Shown here: piece by piece, positions 10,931-21,400 of the stretch
Layout: each line of letters begins with the position of its first letter
Position numbering within the stretch: the first letter of the stretch is position 1
From: Macrostomum hystrix
Lineage: Eukaryota; Platyhelminthes; Macrostomidae
Direction: 5' to 3'
Assembly (NCBI GenBank): GCA_950097015.1
Contig: CATNEN010000038.1
Span: forward strand, 26,945,001-27,009,000
DNA length: 64,000 nt
The notes under the pieces: generated by a model
The model's database searches: none
Told to the model about the DNA's origin: nothing
The model's input: the letters and a program-made list of their open reading frames with translations, nothing else
Program-made: the position numbers and the translations under genes

Positions 10931-11375
10931 CCGTCCCTGACAATGCCCTGTCAGAGCAAGCCGGCAGATCGAGTCAATACTGAACATTACTGGCTTTATT
11001 CCTCGCGAACACCACTCGGTTTGGTCACAAGAAGTTATTAAGAATGCGCGTCTGATTATGATTTGGTGACTATGGTTGGCAATGGCAATGTCTATGGTAA
11101 TGGAGTCTATGGCAAAAACAGCGTCTTTGGCAATGGCAAGGGGAGTCATCTACTGCCGGTTCCAGTCAAGAAAGTGGAACCGGCCGTGGAGGAGCGAGAA
11201 TGGGCCGGGCCTCTTAATATAACCACGACCGCGGAGGAGGGGTGGGAGAGGGGCTAAAGCGAATAACCCCTCACGCATTGTTAACATTATTTATGCGCGC
11301 ACGCAGTTATTGACTGGAGGGTAAATGACAAATTTGGCGAACGCATGGATGTGCTCTGGCATTTACTATGAGTAG
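10931..11375 (+). repeat. Conserved downstream block of lectin copy A
   Basis: This block matches 24204-24652 downstream of copy B almost base for base, and similarity stops abruptly near 11375. It contains a short Gly/Asn/Tyr-rich frame (11063-11257) kept in both copies, and a perfect 9-bp inverted repeat (11156-11164 with 11175-11183, 10-base loop). It is probably the 3' untranslated region and flank carried along in the duplication. Confidence 0.7.
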
Positions 11376-12520
11376 TACTGTGAGAGATACAATTCAGACT
11401 ACTGACAACAGTAGAAAAGCAAAGACTTGGCTGCAAAAGTCTCGCATAACACTAAAAAATATCGCCATAAAAATGGCAAGCTTAAGAGAGACTTCTGTGC
11501 ACACTAAGAGTGGTGGGAGAGGACTGCGTGTGGCTATGGCTGACTGACGTACTATAAACTATATTAAATAAGAGCATTATTTAAAAGAGTTATTCATGAC
11601 TTTGAGTTAGCTTAAACAGCCCTTTTCGGGTCTACCCAAAGTAGGCAGTCGAATTACTAGTCGCTAAATATGCCTTGAACACAAGTGACAATGTCACAGC
11701 GGTGGCTGTGGCGGAGGAAGTTGCCTTCGAAATCAATCTCGGTGGTGGGCTGCCGATTGGAGTCCAAGACATGCACTTGACATTGCGCCATGCAGAGTTA
11801 ATTGCTGTTCTAGTGGATAAATGATGAAATTTTGTCTCTCAAGGTGTCACGCTGGATGTATCGGAGCAGCTGATTAATTTTCGGGACTAGAACTGAGGAA
11901 TGCGAGAAGCAGATATGGCAGAGCAGATGATGAGTGATGAAGTCTCCCGTGATGAATTTTGAACCAGGGCTTTGATTCCCAAAGTATTTGTATAACAAGG
12001 TGTTGCAGCTTCGTGTTGGCAACAGGCTGGCGGGACGTTGAACTTGTGAAGCCGGAGCTGCATGGTCTTTGCCGAGCGAAACTGAGACGGAGATCGAGCT
12101 ATATAGCTGCTAGTTGTATGGGAGATAAAAAAACTTGTCAAGCTATATATAGGAAGAGGGGAGGGTTTCGGGCGAGCGACAGCGGATTCTCTATCCCTAG
12201 CTGTCTTGCCAGAGTCTGGCCGTAGTCCTCACCTGTCTGATGAGCTGCAAGCAGGCGATGCCTGTCATCATTCGAGATTCGCTTGTAGTTTTGGGCTGCC
12301 ATGATTGATGCTGGTGATGCATGGAGTAAGGAAAAGGGGGTGTTTTTGGAAGATTAACACGTAACTTCCCTTTCCCGTGTCCTTTCAGTGGCTGCTGATT
12401 GCCATAGACAAAATGATTCTAAATGAGAATCTAAATGGCTAGGGTAAAACTTTTCTCGGGTAAAAACAAGCTTAGCCATATTAGCAACGCCACCCCATTC
12501 CTTCTCTTATACTTCTGCTA
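11376..12520. other. Intergenic DNA, nothing recognised
   Basis: Only short frames on both strands are present, with no known motif. A poorly supported open stretch near 11690-11800 is not assigned. Confidence 0.5.
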
Positions 12521-12901
12521 CCGAATTTGAATGCAGTTTGCCGAATTTGAATGCAGTTTGCCGAATTTGAATGCAGTTTGCCGAATTTGAATGCAGTTTG
12601 CCGAATTTGAATGCAGTTTGCCGAATTTGAATGCAGTTTGCCGAATTTGAATGCAGTTTGCCGAATTTGAATGCAGTTTGCCGAATTTGAATGCAGTTTG
12701 CCGAATTTGAATGCAGTTTGCCGAATTTGAATGCAGTTTGCCGAACTTGAATGCAGTTCGCCGAATTTGAATGCAGTTTGCCGAATTTGAATGCAGTTTG
12801 CCGAATTTGAATGCAGTTTGCCGAACTTGGATGCAGTTTGCCGAATTTGCTTGCAGTTCACAAGTATAGCCATAGAGTTTTTCCGAATATGAATGCAGTT
12901 T
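12521..12901. repeat. Minisatellite, 20-bp unit, about 17 tandem copies plus one detached
   Basis: The unit is ccgaatttgaatgcagtttg, repeated in exact 20-base register from 12521 to 12860, with few changes until the last copies. One diverged copy sits at 12882-12901. A 130-codon minus-strand frame over it is an artefact of the repeat. Confidence 0.97.
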
Positions 12902-13445
12902 TATTACGCACGTTTCGCTAGCAGCAACCGAGCCGCATCACTTTTTAAAATCACTTGTACCACTTGCAAAATCAGTCTTTTCTAATAGATTTTGACTATA
13001 TTTAATTGTACCACGCGTTAAATTATCTTCATATTGCTAATCATGTCACTTTTGAAGCCTTCAAATTTCCGGATTTAAAAAAATCGGTGCGGCAGGCATT
13101 GTGCTGATCACTTGCGCCCTAGCTTTTGACTAGATTCTTGTACCGTTTTGACTAGATTCTGCGAACGACCATAAGCTTCAAAGAACGAGTAATTCGATTT
13201 TTCAAAGACAATTTAAGAAATTTAAGAAATCTAAGAAAGCATTTCATCAACATTTCATAGTGCAATGAACAGACAGCGCTGTAATGTAGTAACAGCGCTG
13301 TAATGTGAATTAAAAAATTACAATATAATAACAAATTAAAACAACGAAATTTTAAATGGGATAGGGTACATTTACGCGATCGTATTAAATGTATATAACC
13401 ATCAACTTGCGCAGCAAATATATACTCAAATATCCCCCGCACGAG
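12902..13445. other. AT-rich spacer between two minisatellites
   Basis: No gene is seen. A short direct repeat (aacagcgctgtaatgt) occurs twice near 13272 and 13290. Confidence 0.5.
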
Positions 13446-14530
13446 GTGGCTTGTTGGAGGGGTGGATTGTTGGTGGTTGTGGGTTGTTGGTGGGGTGGAT
13501 TGTTGCAGGGGTGGATTGTTGGAGGGGTGGATTGTTGGTGGTTGTGGGTTGTTGGTGGGGTGGATTGTTGCAGGGGTGGATTGTTGGAGGGATAATTGCT
13601 GGAGCGGTGGCTTGTTGCAGGGATAATTGTTGGAGCGGTGGCTTGTTGCAGGGATAATTGTTGGAGCGGTGGCTTGTTGCAGGGATAATTGTTGGAGCGG
13701 TGGCTTGTTGCAGGGATAATTGTTGGAGCGGTGGCTTGTTGCAGGGATAATTTTTGGAGCGGTGGCTTGTTGCAGGGATAATTGCTGGAGGGGTGGCTTG
13801 TTGCAGGGATAATTGCTGGAGGGGTGGCTTGTTGCAGGGATAATTGCTGGAGGGGTGGCTTGTTGCAGGGATAATTGCTGGAGGGGTGGCTTGTTGCAGG
13901 GATAATTGCTGGAGGGGTGGCTTGTTGCAGGGATAATTGCTGGAGGGGTGGCTTGTTGCAGGGATAATTGCTGGAGGGGTGGCTTGTTGCAGGGATAATT
14001 GCTGGAGCTGGGTGGCTTGTTGCAGGGATAATTGTTGGAGCGGTGGCTTGTTGCAGGGATAATTGCTGGAGGGGTGGCTTGTTGCAGGGATAATTGTTGG
14101 AGCGGTGGCTTGTTGCAGGGATAATTGCTGGAGGGGTGGCTTGTTGCAGGGATAATTGCTGGAGGGGTGGCTTGTTGCAGGGATAATTGTTGGAGCGGTG
14201 GCTTGTTGCAGGGATAATTGCTGGAGGGGTGGCTTGTTGCAGGGATAATTGCTGGAGGGGTGGCTTGTTGCAGGGAAAATTTTTGGAGTGGTGGCTTGTT
14301 GCAGGGATAATTGCTGGAGGGGTGGCTTGTTGCAGGGATAATTGTTGGAGCGGTGGCTTGTTGCAGGGATAATTGCTGGAGGGGTGGCTTGTTGCAGGGA
14401 TAATTGTTGAAGCGGTGGCTTCTTGCAGGGATAATTGCTGGAGGGGTGGCTTGTTGCAGGGATAATTGCTGGAGGGGTGGCTTGTTGCAGGGATAATTGC
14501 TGGAGTGGTTTGGCTTGCTAGAGTGGTGGC
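13446..14530. repeat. Minisatellite, 31-bp unit, about 30 copies, with G/T-rich edge
   Basis: The unit reads gataattgctggaggggtg followed by gcttgttgcagg. From about 13590 the 31-base register is regular, with two common variants (gctggaggggtgg and gttggagcggtgg) interspersed. 13446-13590 is a related degenerate ggggtggattgttg edge. A 429-codon minus-strand frame (13385-14674) crosses it because the unit lacks stops in all three frames; it is not considered a gene. Confidence 0.96.
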
Positions 14531-15200
14531 TTGTTGAGCCGTGGACAGAACGTTAGGTTGATAAAGACGATTTTTTGACGGATTGGTGACCCTAAAAGCA
14601 CGAAAAAATGTGCCAGAAATGTATTTTAGTCTGTATAGCAGAAAAAATACGTAAGTAAAAGACACTCGCAGCACTTAAAAAGAAAATACCGAAATACCGT
14701 GGAGAGGAACTCGACGAAGAATATTTAACAACGAAAGTTATAAACAATTTATAAAAAATTAGGCAACAGGCAACATTTCTTAATCAAAGGCTCTCCTCGA
14801 AAGGTTAAAAAATATAGAATAGAACTTTCGGAGCTGCTAAAGTATAAAAAGTGAGTATGTATGTATATTGATATATGTACTTTTTAATCCAATTATCTAA
14901 AATAGTAGGACTAGAAAGTTCAATGATAAAACAATTTAAATGAAAAAAATTGCAATCGCGGCGTTTAAACTCGAAAAAATATTTTGATACACCAAACGAT
15001 TTTATTGATCGATTGAGCGATCTTTTGCTCGCTCAAGAAACTAACTTTTTAAAGAGAAAAAAGTCGTAATTACAACAACACCGCATGGTCTACTATAAGC
15101 ACTCTCGACTTTTCGAGTCGTTTTTGAAGCCAAAAATATTTTCAAGAGTTAGCTAAAGCCTGGTTAGTTGTAATTTTAAAGACTGGTGTTTGAGGGAAGT
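14531..15200. other. AT-rich intergenic DNA
   Basis: Nothing coding is recognised. Confidence 0.5.
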
Positions 15201-15204
15201 CTCT

Positions 15205-15935
15205 ATTGACATTGAAAACCGCAGTGAACCAGTAGTCCATTAATGACTGCTGCCAGTGCCACCCATTTGAGACGCAGCAAAATTGGCGGTCAAATGGTAT
15301 ATTTAGACTATTAATGACCGCTGCTGATGTCTATGGCAAACACCATGACAGACGAATCCTAGAGGTGGGAGGGAGAAAATGTGCAGAGTGTGGAAAGAGA
15401 AGCCCTCTTTGTCTATGGTCAAAATCAACACAACTCGAATCAGAGTGATATTAAGACTGTTTTCCGCCCAGAGCGCATAGAATTTAATCTGATTTTGAAC
15501 GAACCGTTTTTGAGCCTACGTACTACAGATTAAGATGGACGAGACATGCCCATATCCGACTGGTCTGCTTTATTTATCGCAAGGGGTCGTCTGTGGCCTG
15601 ACGATGGAACAGATTCAACAGAGAATGGAACGAGAGGCCGAGATGGAAAGAATGACGATGGAAACCCTGCCCGAGCTAGGAATGGAGGACGTGGATGAAC
15701 TTCTGAAGGTATACGAAGACTCTGCCATTGAGAATTTGGTTCAGGAGATGGATAATATGGAGTTGGAAAACTGTGTTTATGCCATGTTTGTTACACAATC
15801 AAAAGTGCAAATATATATGTCAGAAACGCGTGACTGCTTCCTCACGCAGAGAAAAGACAAGTTTGTGCCATAGACAAAACGTGAGTCGCAGAATTCATTA
15901 ATGACCGCTGAGAGCGGTTTTCAATGGGTGATGTT
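15205..15935. mobile_element. Candidate small element with imperfect terminal inverted repeats
   Basis: The left end (about 15208-15250) reads attgaaaaccgc and then cattaatga. The reverse complement of the right end (about 15892-15932) gives the same two blocks in the same order, about 40 bases in all, imperfect. A further direct copy of attaatgaccgctg lies near 15310. The roughly 730-bp unit holds one 112-codon frame and lies just downstream of the VLIG gene. It resembles a small DNA transposon or foldback element; no transposase is recognised. Confidence 0.45.
15535..15873 (+). CDS. Hypothetical 112-aa acidic protein
   Basis: Not recognised. The frame is rich in Met and Glu from residues 24-80 and is probably helical; the N-terminus (DETCPYPTGLLYL) is more hydrophobic. 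There is no signal peptide or catalytic motif. It lies inside the candidate inverted-repeat element, so it may be cargo of that element or a chance frame. Codon composition looks more gene-like than the surrounding DNA, but this was judged by eye. Confidence 0.3.
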   Translation: MDETCPYPTGLLYLSQGVVCGLTMEQIQQRMEREAEMERMTMETLPELGMEDVDELLKVYEDSAIENLVQEMDNMELENCVYAMFVTQSKVQIYMSETRDCFLTQRKDKFVP

Positions 15936-16011
15936 AGAGTGAAAAAATTGAGTCTACTTTAAACAATACAAAGCTCTAACTGACCAATCATGTGCAGTCT
16001 TTTAAGTGCTC

Positions 16012-19000
16012 TTAAGTTCGCCAGCGCCGCAGACTCGCGAGTGCCTCCTTCTCGTCGATACATTTCCAAGCTGGCGGCAGCCCGTTGACTGGCTTCTCGT
16101 AATAATTACTGAGATCCGTTGCAAAGCTTGCACAGAACCACATCCAAAACTTGTTGCCGCAGTTGCTTGGGTCAGGCCGAATGTCCCAATCGTAGAAAAA
16201 ATCTTTGTACTTGGCGTAAGAATGTCGTTTCTTATACCATTCGCCATCAGTGGCACAATTTGGAGTAAGTCTTCCATATATGTGGCACACAATGCAATAA
16301 AATTCATGGTTTTGACTCACATCGAGTTCACAGTTTCTAAAGACAAGCTCCAGGGTGTGTTCATAGTGCGTCCCTCTGACTCCCTGTGGTCTGTGCTGCA
16401 GGCAGACATGAGGCGTGCCTTCTCTTTCATAGTGCTTAGCATCATCTTTGCAACATGGCTCAAAACAGAAAGGACACTGTGCTCGGCAGCCCCAGAAACT
16501 ATTTAACACCATTCGGCAAAGGGTTTCTCCTTGAGAAACAGAATCAATGTCTCTGGCTTCCAAAATTCGATATTCTTGTTGAAGTTCCATATGAGCCTTC
16601 TTGATGGCTGCACGAAAAAAGCCAGTAAAATCGGCAAGTGTTATCGAACTTACATATTTATAATCGGCACTGAAAACATTCTCCAAGTCTTGCGGCACCA
16701 CAGCAAGCTCAGTTTCAACATTTTTGCAGAACTTGGCAATCCATAGGCTAAAAGACTGAGCGGAGTCCGTGTTGGCTTTTTCATCAGCGTCATGAACAGC
16801 AGCGAATATAGGTTCAATAAGTTCATAGTTTATAGCTGAAAACAGCCTGGTAGTATCGTTAGAGGACTGTTTTTTAGATAGAAATCCTAAAATAAAACTC
16901 TTCAACCACTGAAGAGCAGCTGTCTCGGAGTTTGAGGCGAAATCTATAATTTTCTCAAATTCGCGATTTTTTGCGAACTCTTCCAACATTCGCACTACGA
17001 GATAAAACTTGCCATTGCCAATTTCCTTGATCAATTTAGACTTAAGCTTCTCCTTCATTCGCTGACCAATAGCGTCCCGGATGATTTTTTTCAGATGATC
17101 CCTGACATAATCTGCTGCTACAGCGGCACAGCTTTGCCGCTTCACCATGTTAGCAAATGTGTTGCGAATCCGTTCCTTGATCTGATTGGTCCTTGACATT
17201 ATGCTGCAACTTTCGTGAAATCGATTGTCCAGTTCAACAAAATAAGGATAAGCGAGACTAAGCGACAGAATTACCAATTTTATTTCAAATTTCATCGTTA
17301 TTCTCGTGTCCTGATAGACGCTAAGTTCTCTCTGCAGACACTCAGTAACACATTTTTGAACTTTATAAGCATCGTTTTCTTCAAACCATCTATTCGCATG
17401 AGAAATGTCGATAACTAAAATCTGCACATTTCTGATAATTTTATTGCTGATTGAAGTTAAACAATCTTGTGCTTTCTTTCGCATCTTTTGTTCAAAATAG
17501 TGCTTTTCCTCTCCAAAAGTTAATAGCTTTAATGCTCCATCACGAATTCGTGTGGAAAGTGTCACGTCGATTTCGAAAAGAGTGTTTTCATCGGCTTCAA
17601 AGAGTTGTTCACGAGTCAGCGTAGCAGCAGAGCGTACTGCCCTGATGTCTTCATCAAAAGCAATTCGATCCATATAAGAACGAACGGTAGATATTTCTTT
17701 AGGATAACAATTGCGGAGAAATCTCTCGATCTTTGAATAGACAGAGTCACCTTTCTCAGATCCTTCTGCTGGTAAATCAGCGGTAAATTTACTCCACAGG
17801 CTGCCAAACTTTTGTTCAATAACTTCTGGAGGGCATCCCTCAGGCATCTCCTCAGCAGCTCTTTTGGCTTCGAGTAGAATTTCCCTCTCCCACTCGCTTT
17901 GCTTTGACATCTGCTCCGTTTCCAACAGCTGAAAGTCGCAAAGTAGGTCCAGTTTTTTTCTGATCTCGCAACCAACCGACCTAAGATATTCTGTTAAAGA
18001 GTTGGTTTTGCCGGACTTCCACTGAATTGTGTGTTCACTATATGGGTTCTGCTCAAAGAATCTCTCTAGCCGCTGTTTTCCTGATTCTTCACACTCGTCG
18101 ATAAGTCTGTTTAACTCTTTGATTAGAGCCAGTTTTTCTCTGTTCAATATGTCTGTCGCGGTCGATTTTTTTACCCGAACCGACGCATTCTTCGTCAGCC
18201 ATTCATGTAACTGTGCATCAAACAGTGTCTTAATTTCAAAGAACTCAGATTCCAAAATATTGTAGGCCTTCATTTCCACACTGTTACGAAAACTGAAAAC
18301 AAAGTCCTCAGTCATTATGGCCTTCCAAAGATCTTCAATGCAAAGAGCGAAGTCATCGAATCTACGAAAGCTTTTCGGCTCGTTATCCAGACAGTGCAGA
18401 ATGTGGCTTTTGATTTTACGGATGCTAAAAGAGTATCCAGGGTTAACGGGAGCCATCGGAGGGTCTCCTTGCCACAGATCCGACGCGTAAAAAATGTCAT
18501 TATGACAATCAAATGATATAATGTCTGAGAAACAATCGATATTTAGCAGCTTCTCTCCTTCAGCTGCCTCTCTTGTAATGTTATCAAGGACTTCCTGCAT
18601 CTTAAAGTTTGCGTCCATCATTTTTTCCTTCGCACCCACCGCTGGCACATTCTGATGCACAAAGATGCACTTCCGCCGCAGGTCACGCATGCTGTTCGCC
18701 ATCTTCATCCTGATAAACGCGTGAACCACAATCTGCAGTATATCCATAATTTCAGCCGTGTTTTCACCCTTGAGATTGATCACCGTCACGTCGCCCAGGC
18801 CAACAACAAGTGTGGCAAGCTCGTTGTCATGGTGATGCTTGTCGAGTCCCAGCTCAGGTGCTCTGAGTCCCTCCGTGTCGATCACGGCCACAAAGTCGAA
18901 CGGCCTTCCGGGCTCGACGGGAACCAGCTGAAGAAAAGCTCCTCGGGTGCAGCGACCAGCGCTCACTGCGAACTTCAAGCCGAACATTGTGTTGAGCAGA

Positions 19001-21372
19001 GTGGACTTGCCCGAGCTCTGCAACCCGAGCACAGAGACCGCAAAGATCTTCTTTGGCCCCACAATCTGCTGGCAGTGGCTGAGAACTGAGGTCACCCATG
19101 TCAGTGGGATGTTGCTGGCGTCTCCGTCAAGAATCTCCAGGGGGATTCCCCAGAGCAGCAGGCGGGCAAAAACTTCTGGTAGAGACGAAAAAGTATTTAC
19201 TGAAATTTCTGACGACATTCTGAAAGCGAATGTAGCTTCAAAACATTGGCAGATTTCTCGGAAAACATTTTCTAGACCAATTGATGCTCCAACTATTTTC
19301 GTCTCGATTTCCTGAAGCGTGAAATAAAGATTCTGTCTCTTCTCAATCAAATCTTTAATTTGACTTTTTGATTCATCAGTTGTTCGACCGATTTTTATTT
19401 CACCACACGTTATTTGAAGTGAGCTTCGAATTTTATTTCTTCTAGTGTGCAATTCGGGTAAAGTTTTTCTGGAGATTTCGTCAAGGTGCAGTTTAATCCA
19501 TTGCAGAAACAGTTTAACTGCCAGTCCATCCTCAGATTTAGCATGGCTCTCCAGTGACTTCTTAAGGTCTTTGAGAAATAGACTCATCGATTTGCACTTG
19601 GCAAATTGTGCTTCTCTCTGCTTAGCTTTTTTAGATTGGACTTCTAGCAGCTCACCCTTCTCAGCTTTCGAAGAGTGTTCTTGTCGGTGCAACTGGCTAA
19701 ACTTGAGCCAGAGTTCCTGCAGCGGAAGATGCTTAGCTTTGAACTCCAAAACATTTGAAGCAGTGATGTGCTTAACCACTTGAAGACTAGAATACTTCCC
19801 CATGGCTAGTGTCGCCCCACTCTCATCAGTGCTGAAGGTGTCGTTCCGAGTTTCCTCTGCAAGCATCTTTCCAGGTGTCTTTAACAACTGACCTTCCAGT
19901 TTTTTCGAGACATCACTAACTAGCTGGGTTTTGTTTTTCTTATTCGAGCCTTTGTAAGCCAGAACCACTTCCGAGCGTTCTCGGAGCGACTTTAGAACGG
20001 TTTCGCTCGATTTCTCTTTGCCTTTTCCGCTTTTGTTGTAGAGCACAATTAGAACATGAATTTGACGACTATTAAGATTCTCAATGGTCTGGACAACTTC
20101 TTGGCTTTGAAGAGCCTTGTTTTCAACTAGAAGGACAATAATTTGCGCTTTTTGGGCCACAATGTCCGTCTCCTTTTTATGCTGCATAATATCACCTCTG
20201 AAATTTGCAATCACAAAGGCTCTGCTGAAGGAACTCAACTGGCCCTTCGATGGTAGGAAAATTGTAGCCTCGACTAGGCCATTCGTGCACTGGCGTCTCG
20301 CGGTACCATTGCTGCAGTCTCGGTGGAAGAAAGTGTCCTGGCTGTTCTTGGACAGAAGACTGTTCAGCAGTTTCGACTTGGATGAGCCGATCTCTCCGAT
20401 TCGAGCGAAGCAGACAACCGGAAATGGATGCTCGGACACCAAGCTCGTCTCCACGTGCAGGCCCTCAGAGTCTCGAAAGTCGACCACAATGTCTCTGAGG
20501 TTCCACTGGCTCAGTGTGAGGCGGCCCTCGCAATCTCTGTAGATGAGCGGAAACGCCAGTTTGCAGGCGAACAGGGCCTTGCACAGGATCTGCTGCACCT
20601 CCGGGTCGCAGCAAAGAAAGCACGCTTGCAGCACGTCCATGGGATGCAGGACATCTGAATCATCCGTGTCCTCCTCGCCTGAGGAGTCTTGATCTTCCTG
20701 GTCATCTGCGTTTTGTGTTGATATTTCCCTAGCGGATTTGTCGTACGCCAGTATTCCTTTGAGAACAGTCCAAGCTAGAGCATCAATTTGCGGACTTCGC
20801 GCTCTCTTTGACTCGTCGAAATCCTCTTCACGGAGTCTCACAATGTCTGAGAATGAGATCTTATTCGGAAAGTAGCCCTCTAGTTCCAAATTTTTAACAA
20901 CTTGAATAACAGCTGCGTTGGCGCCATGACTGAAAGGGTTAAGACATGTTGCACCTTCACCTGGTTCTGTGTCTTCTTCCGAGTGTTCACTATGGTTCTT
21001 ATTTTCTTCGTCTTTGTCTGTGTTGCTATGTACATATTCTCTTGCACTATTCTGATCAACTGGAGTTGCGACGCTTGACTGTGAGTCGGGATCTTCAATG
21101 TGGTACAGCCTTAAATTCAAATTTGCTGCTTCTAATCGCAGCATCTCTCTCCAGCTATCAATAAAAGCGTGAAATTCTGGAATTTCATGCGATGCCATGC
21201 TTTCGATACAGACCTCATCGAGTCTGTTTATATCCTGCTGCAGTAATAGGGCCACATCCACCAAGCCGAAGCGACGCATTACACACAGAATTGTCAGGGT
21301 CCATTTCTCCTCGTCGAGGTGTGGCGCCAGTTGACGCAGCAGCTGTCGGATCTCGGTAGCTATAGGCTCCAT
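16012..21372 (-). CDS. Very large inducible GTPase (VLIG/GVIN family), 1,786 aa
   Basis: One uninterrupted frame matches the interferon-induced very large GTPases, which are typically encoded in one giant exon. Residues 1-95 are a helical death/CARD-like region. At about 323-333 a degenerate P-loop (GEIGSSKS, where Ser replaces the Gly before Lys) opens a first G-like domain ending NLRGD (about 390), a known VLIG signature. The main G domain has GLQSSGKST at about 783-791, DTEG near 830 and a VHQN segment near 905 in place of NKxD. Long helical stretches follow. The C-terminus has CPFC and CLQHRPQG (about 1630-1660), the family's end motif. It is probably a cytosolic dynamin-like immune GTPase; this is inferred from family. 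A splice-acceptor-like site 12 bases upstream of the ATG suggests a 5' leader exon or trans-splicing. Confidence 0.93.
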   Translation of the reverse strand: MEPIATEIRQLLRQLAPHLDEEKWTLTILCVMRRFGLVDVALLLQQDINRLDEVCIESMASHEIPEFHAFIDSWREMLRLEAANLNLRLYHIEDPDSQSSVATPVDQNSAREYVHSNTDKDEENKNHSEHSEEDTEPGEGATCLNPFSHGANAAVIQVVKNLELEGYFPNKISFSDIVRLREEDFDESKRARSPQIDALAWTVLKGILAYDKSAREISTQNADDQEDQDSSGEEDTDDSDVLHPMDVLQACFLCCDPEVQQILCKALFACKLAFPLIYRDCEGRLTLSQWNLRDIVVDFRDSEGLHVETSLVSEHPFPVVCFARIGEIGSSKSKLLNSLLSKNSQDTFFHRDCSNGTARRQCTNGLVEATIFLPSKGQLSSFSRAFVIANFRGDIMQHKKETDIVAQKAQIIVLLVENKALQSQEVVQTIENLNSRQIHVLIVLYNKSGKGKEKSSETVLKSLRERSEVVLAYKGSNKKNKTQLVSDVSKKLEGQLLKTPGKMLAEETRNDTFSTDESGATLAMGKYSSLQVVKHITASNVLEFKAKHLPLQELWLKFSQLHRQEHSSKAEKGELLEVQSKKAKQREAQFAKCKSMSLFLKDLKKSLESHAKSEDGLAVKLFLQWIKLHLDEISRKTLPELHTRRNKIRSSLQITCGEIKIGRTTDESKSQIKDLIEKRQNLYFTLQEIETKIVGASIGLENVFREICQCFEATFAFRMSSEISVNTFSSLPEVFARLLLWGIPLEILDGDASNIPLTWVTSVLSHCQQIVGPKKIFAVSVLGLQSSGKSTLLNTMFGLKFAVSAGRCTRGAFLQLVPVEPGRPFDFVAVIDTEGLRAPELGLDKHHHDNELATLVVGLGDVTVINLKGENTAEIMDILQIVVHAFIRMKMANSMRDLRRKCIFVHQNVPAVGAKEKMMDANFKMQEVLDNITREAAEGEKLLNIDCFSDIISFDCHNDIFYASDLWQGDPPMAPVNPGYSFSIRKIKSHILHCLDNEPKSFRRFDDFALCIEDLWKAIMTEDFVFSFRNSVEMKAYNILESEFFEIKTLFDAQLHEWLTKNASVRVKKSTATDILNREKLALIKELNRLIDECEESGKQRLERFFEQNPYSEHTIQWKSGKTNSLTEYLRSVGCEIRKKLDLLCDFQLLETEQMSKQSEWEREILLEAKRAAEEMPEGCPPEVIEQKFGSLWSKFTADLPAEGSEKGDSVYSKIERFLRNCYPKEISTVRSYMDRIAFDEDIRAVRSAATLTREQLFEADENTLFEIDVTLSTRIRDGALKLLTFGEEKHYFEQKMRKKAQDCLTSISNKIIRNVQILVIDISHANRWFEENDAYKVQKCVTECLQRELSVYQDTRITMKFEIKLVILSLSLAYPYFVELDNRFHESCSIMSRTNQIKERIRNTFANMVKRQSCAAVAADYVRDHLKKIIRDAIGQRMKEKLKSKLIKEIGNGKFYLVVRMLEEFAKNREFEKIIDFASNSETAALQWLKSFILGFLSKKQSSNDTTRLFSAINYELIEPIFAAVHDADEKANTDSAQSFSLWIAKFCKNVETELAVVPQDLENVFSADYKYVSSITLADFTGFFRAAIKKAHMELQQEYRILEARDIDSVSQGETLCRMVLNSFWGCRAQCPFCFEPCCKDDAKHYEREGTPHVCLQHRPQGVRGTHYEHTLELVFRNCELDVSQNHEFYCIVCHIYGRLTPNCATDGEWYKKRHSYAKYKDFFYDWDIRPDPSNCGNKFWMWFCASFATDLSNYYEKPVNGLPPAWKCIDEKEALASLRRWRT

Positions 21373-21383
21373 CAGCTGCTCGT

Positions 21384-21400
21384 CTGAAAGGCAAGAAATT
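21384..21400 (-). promoter_or_regulatory. 3' splice site just upstream of the VLIG start
   Basis: On the minus strand, tttcttgcctttcag precedes the ATG by 11 bases, a strong acceptor. The frame stays open up to this AG. A matching donor-like GTAAGT (minus strand) is seen at 22155-22160, which would give a 770-base intron in the 5' leader. Spliced-leader trans-splicing is the alternative. Confidence 0.55.

Noticed and set aside
12521-12860. Possible CRISPR array
   Set aside because: The units abut with no unique spacers and the setting is animal DNA. The same holds for every other array here.
13385-14674. 429-codon minus-strand frame
   Set aside because: The 31-bp repeat lacks stops in all frames; the peptide is a three-frame cycle of one minisatellite.
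18655-19315. Plus-strand frames of 122-144 codons under the GTPase domain
   Set aside because: Antisense shadows of the VLIG gene, which has conserved motifs in its own frame.
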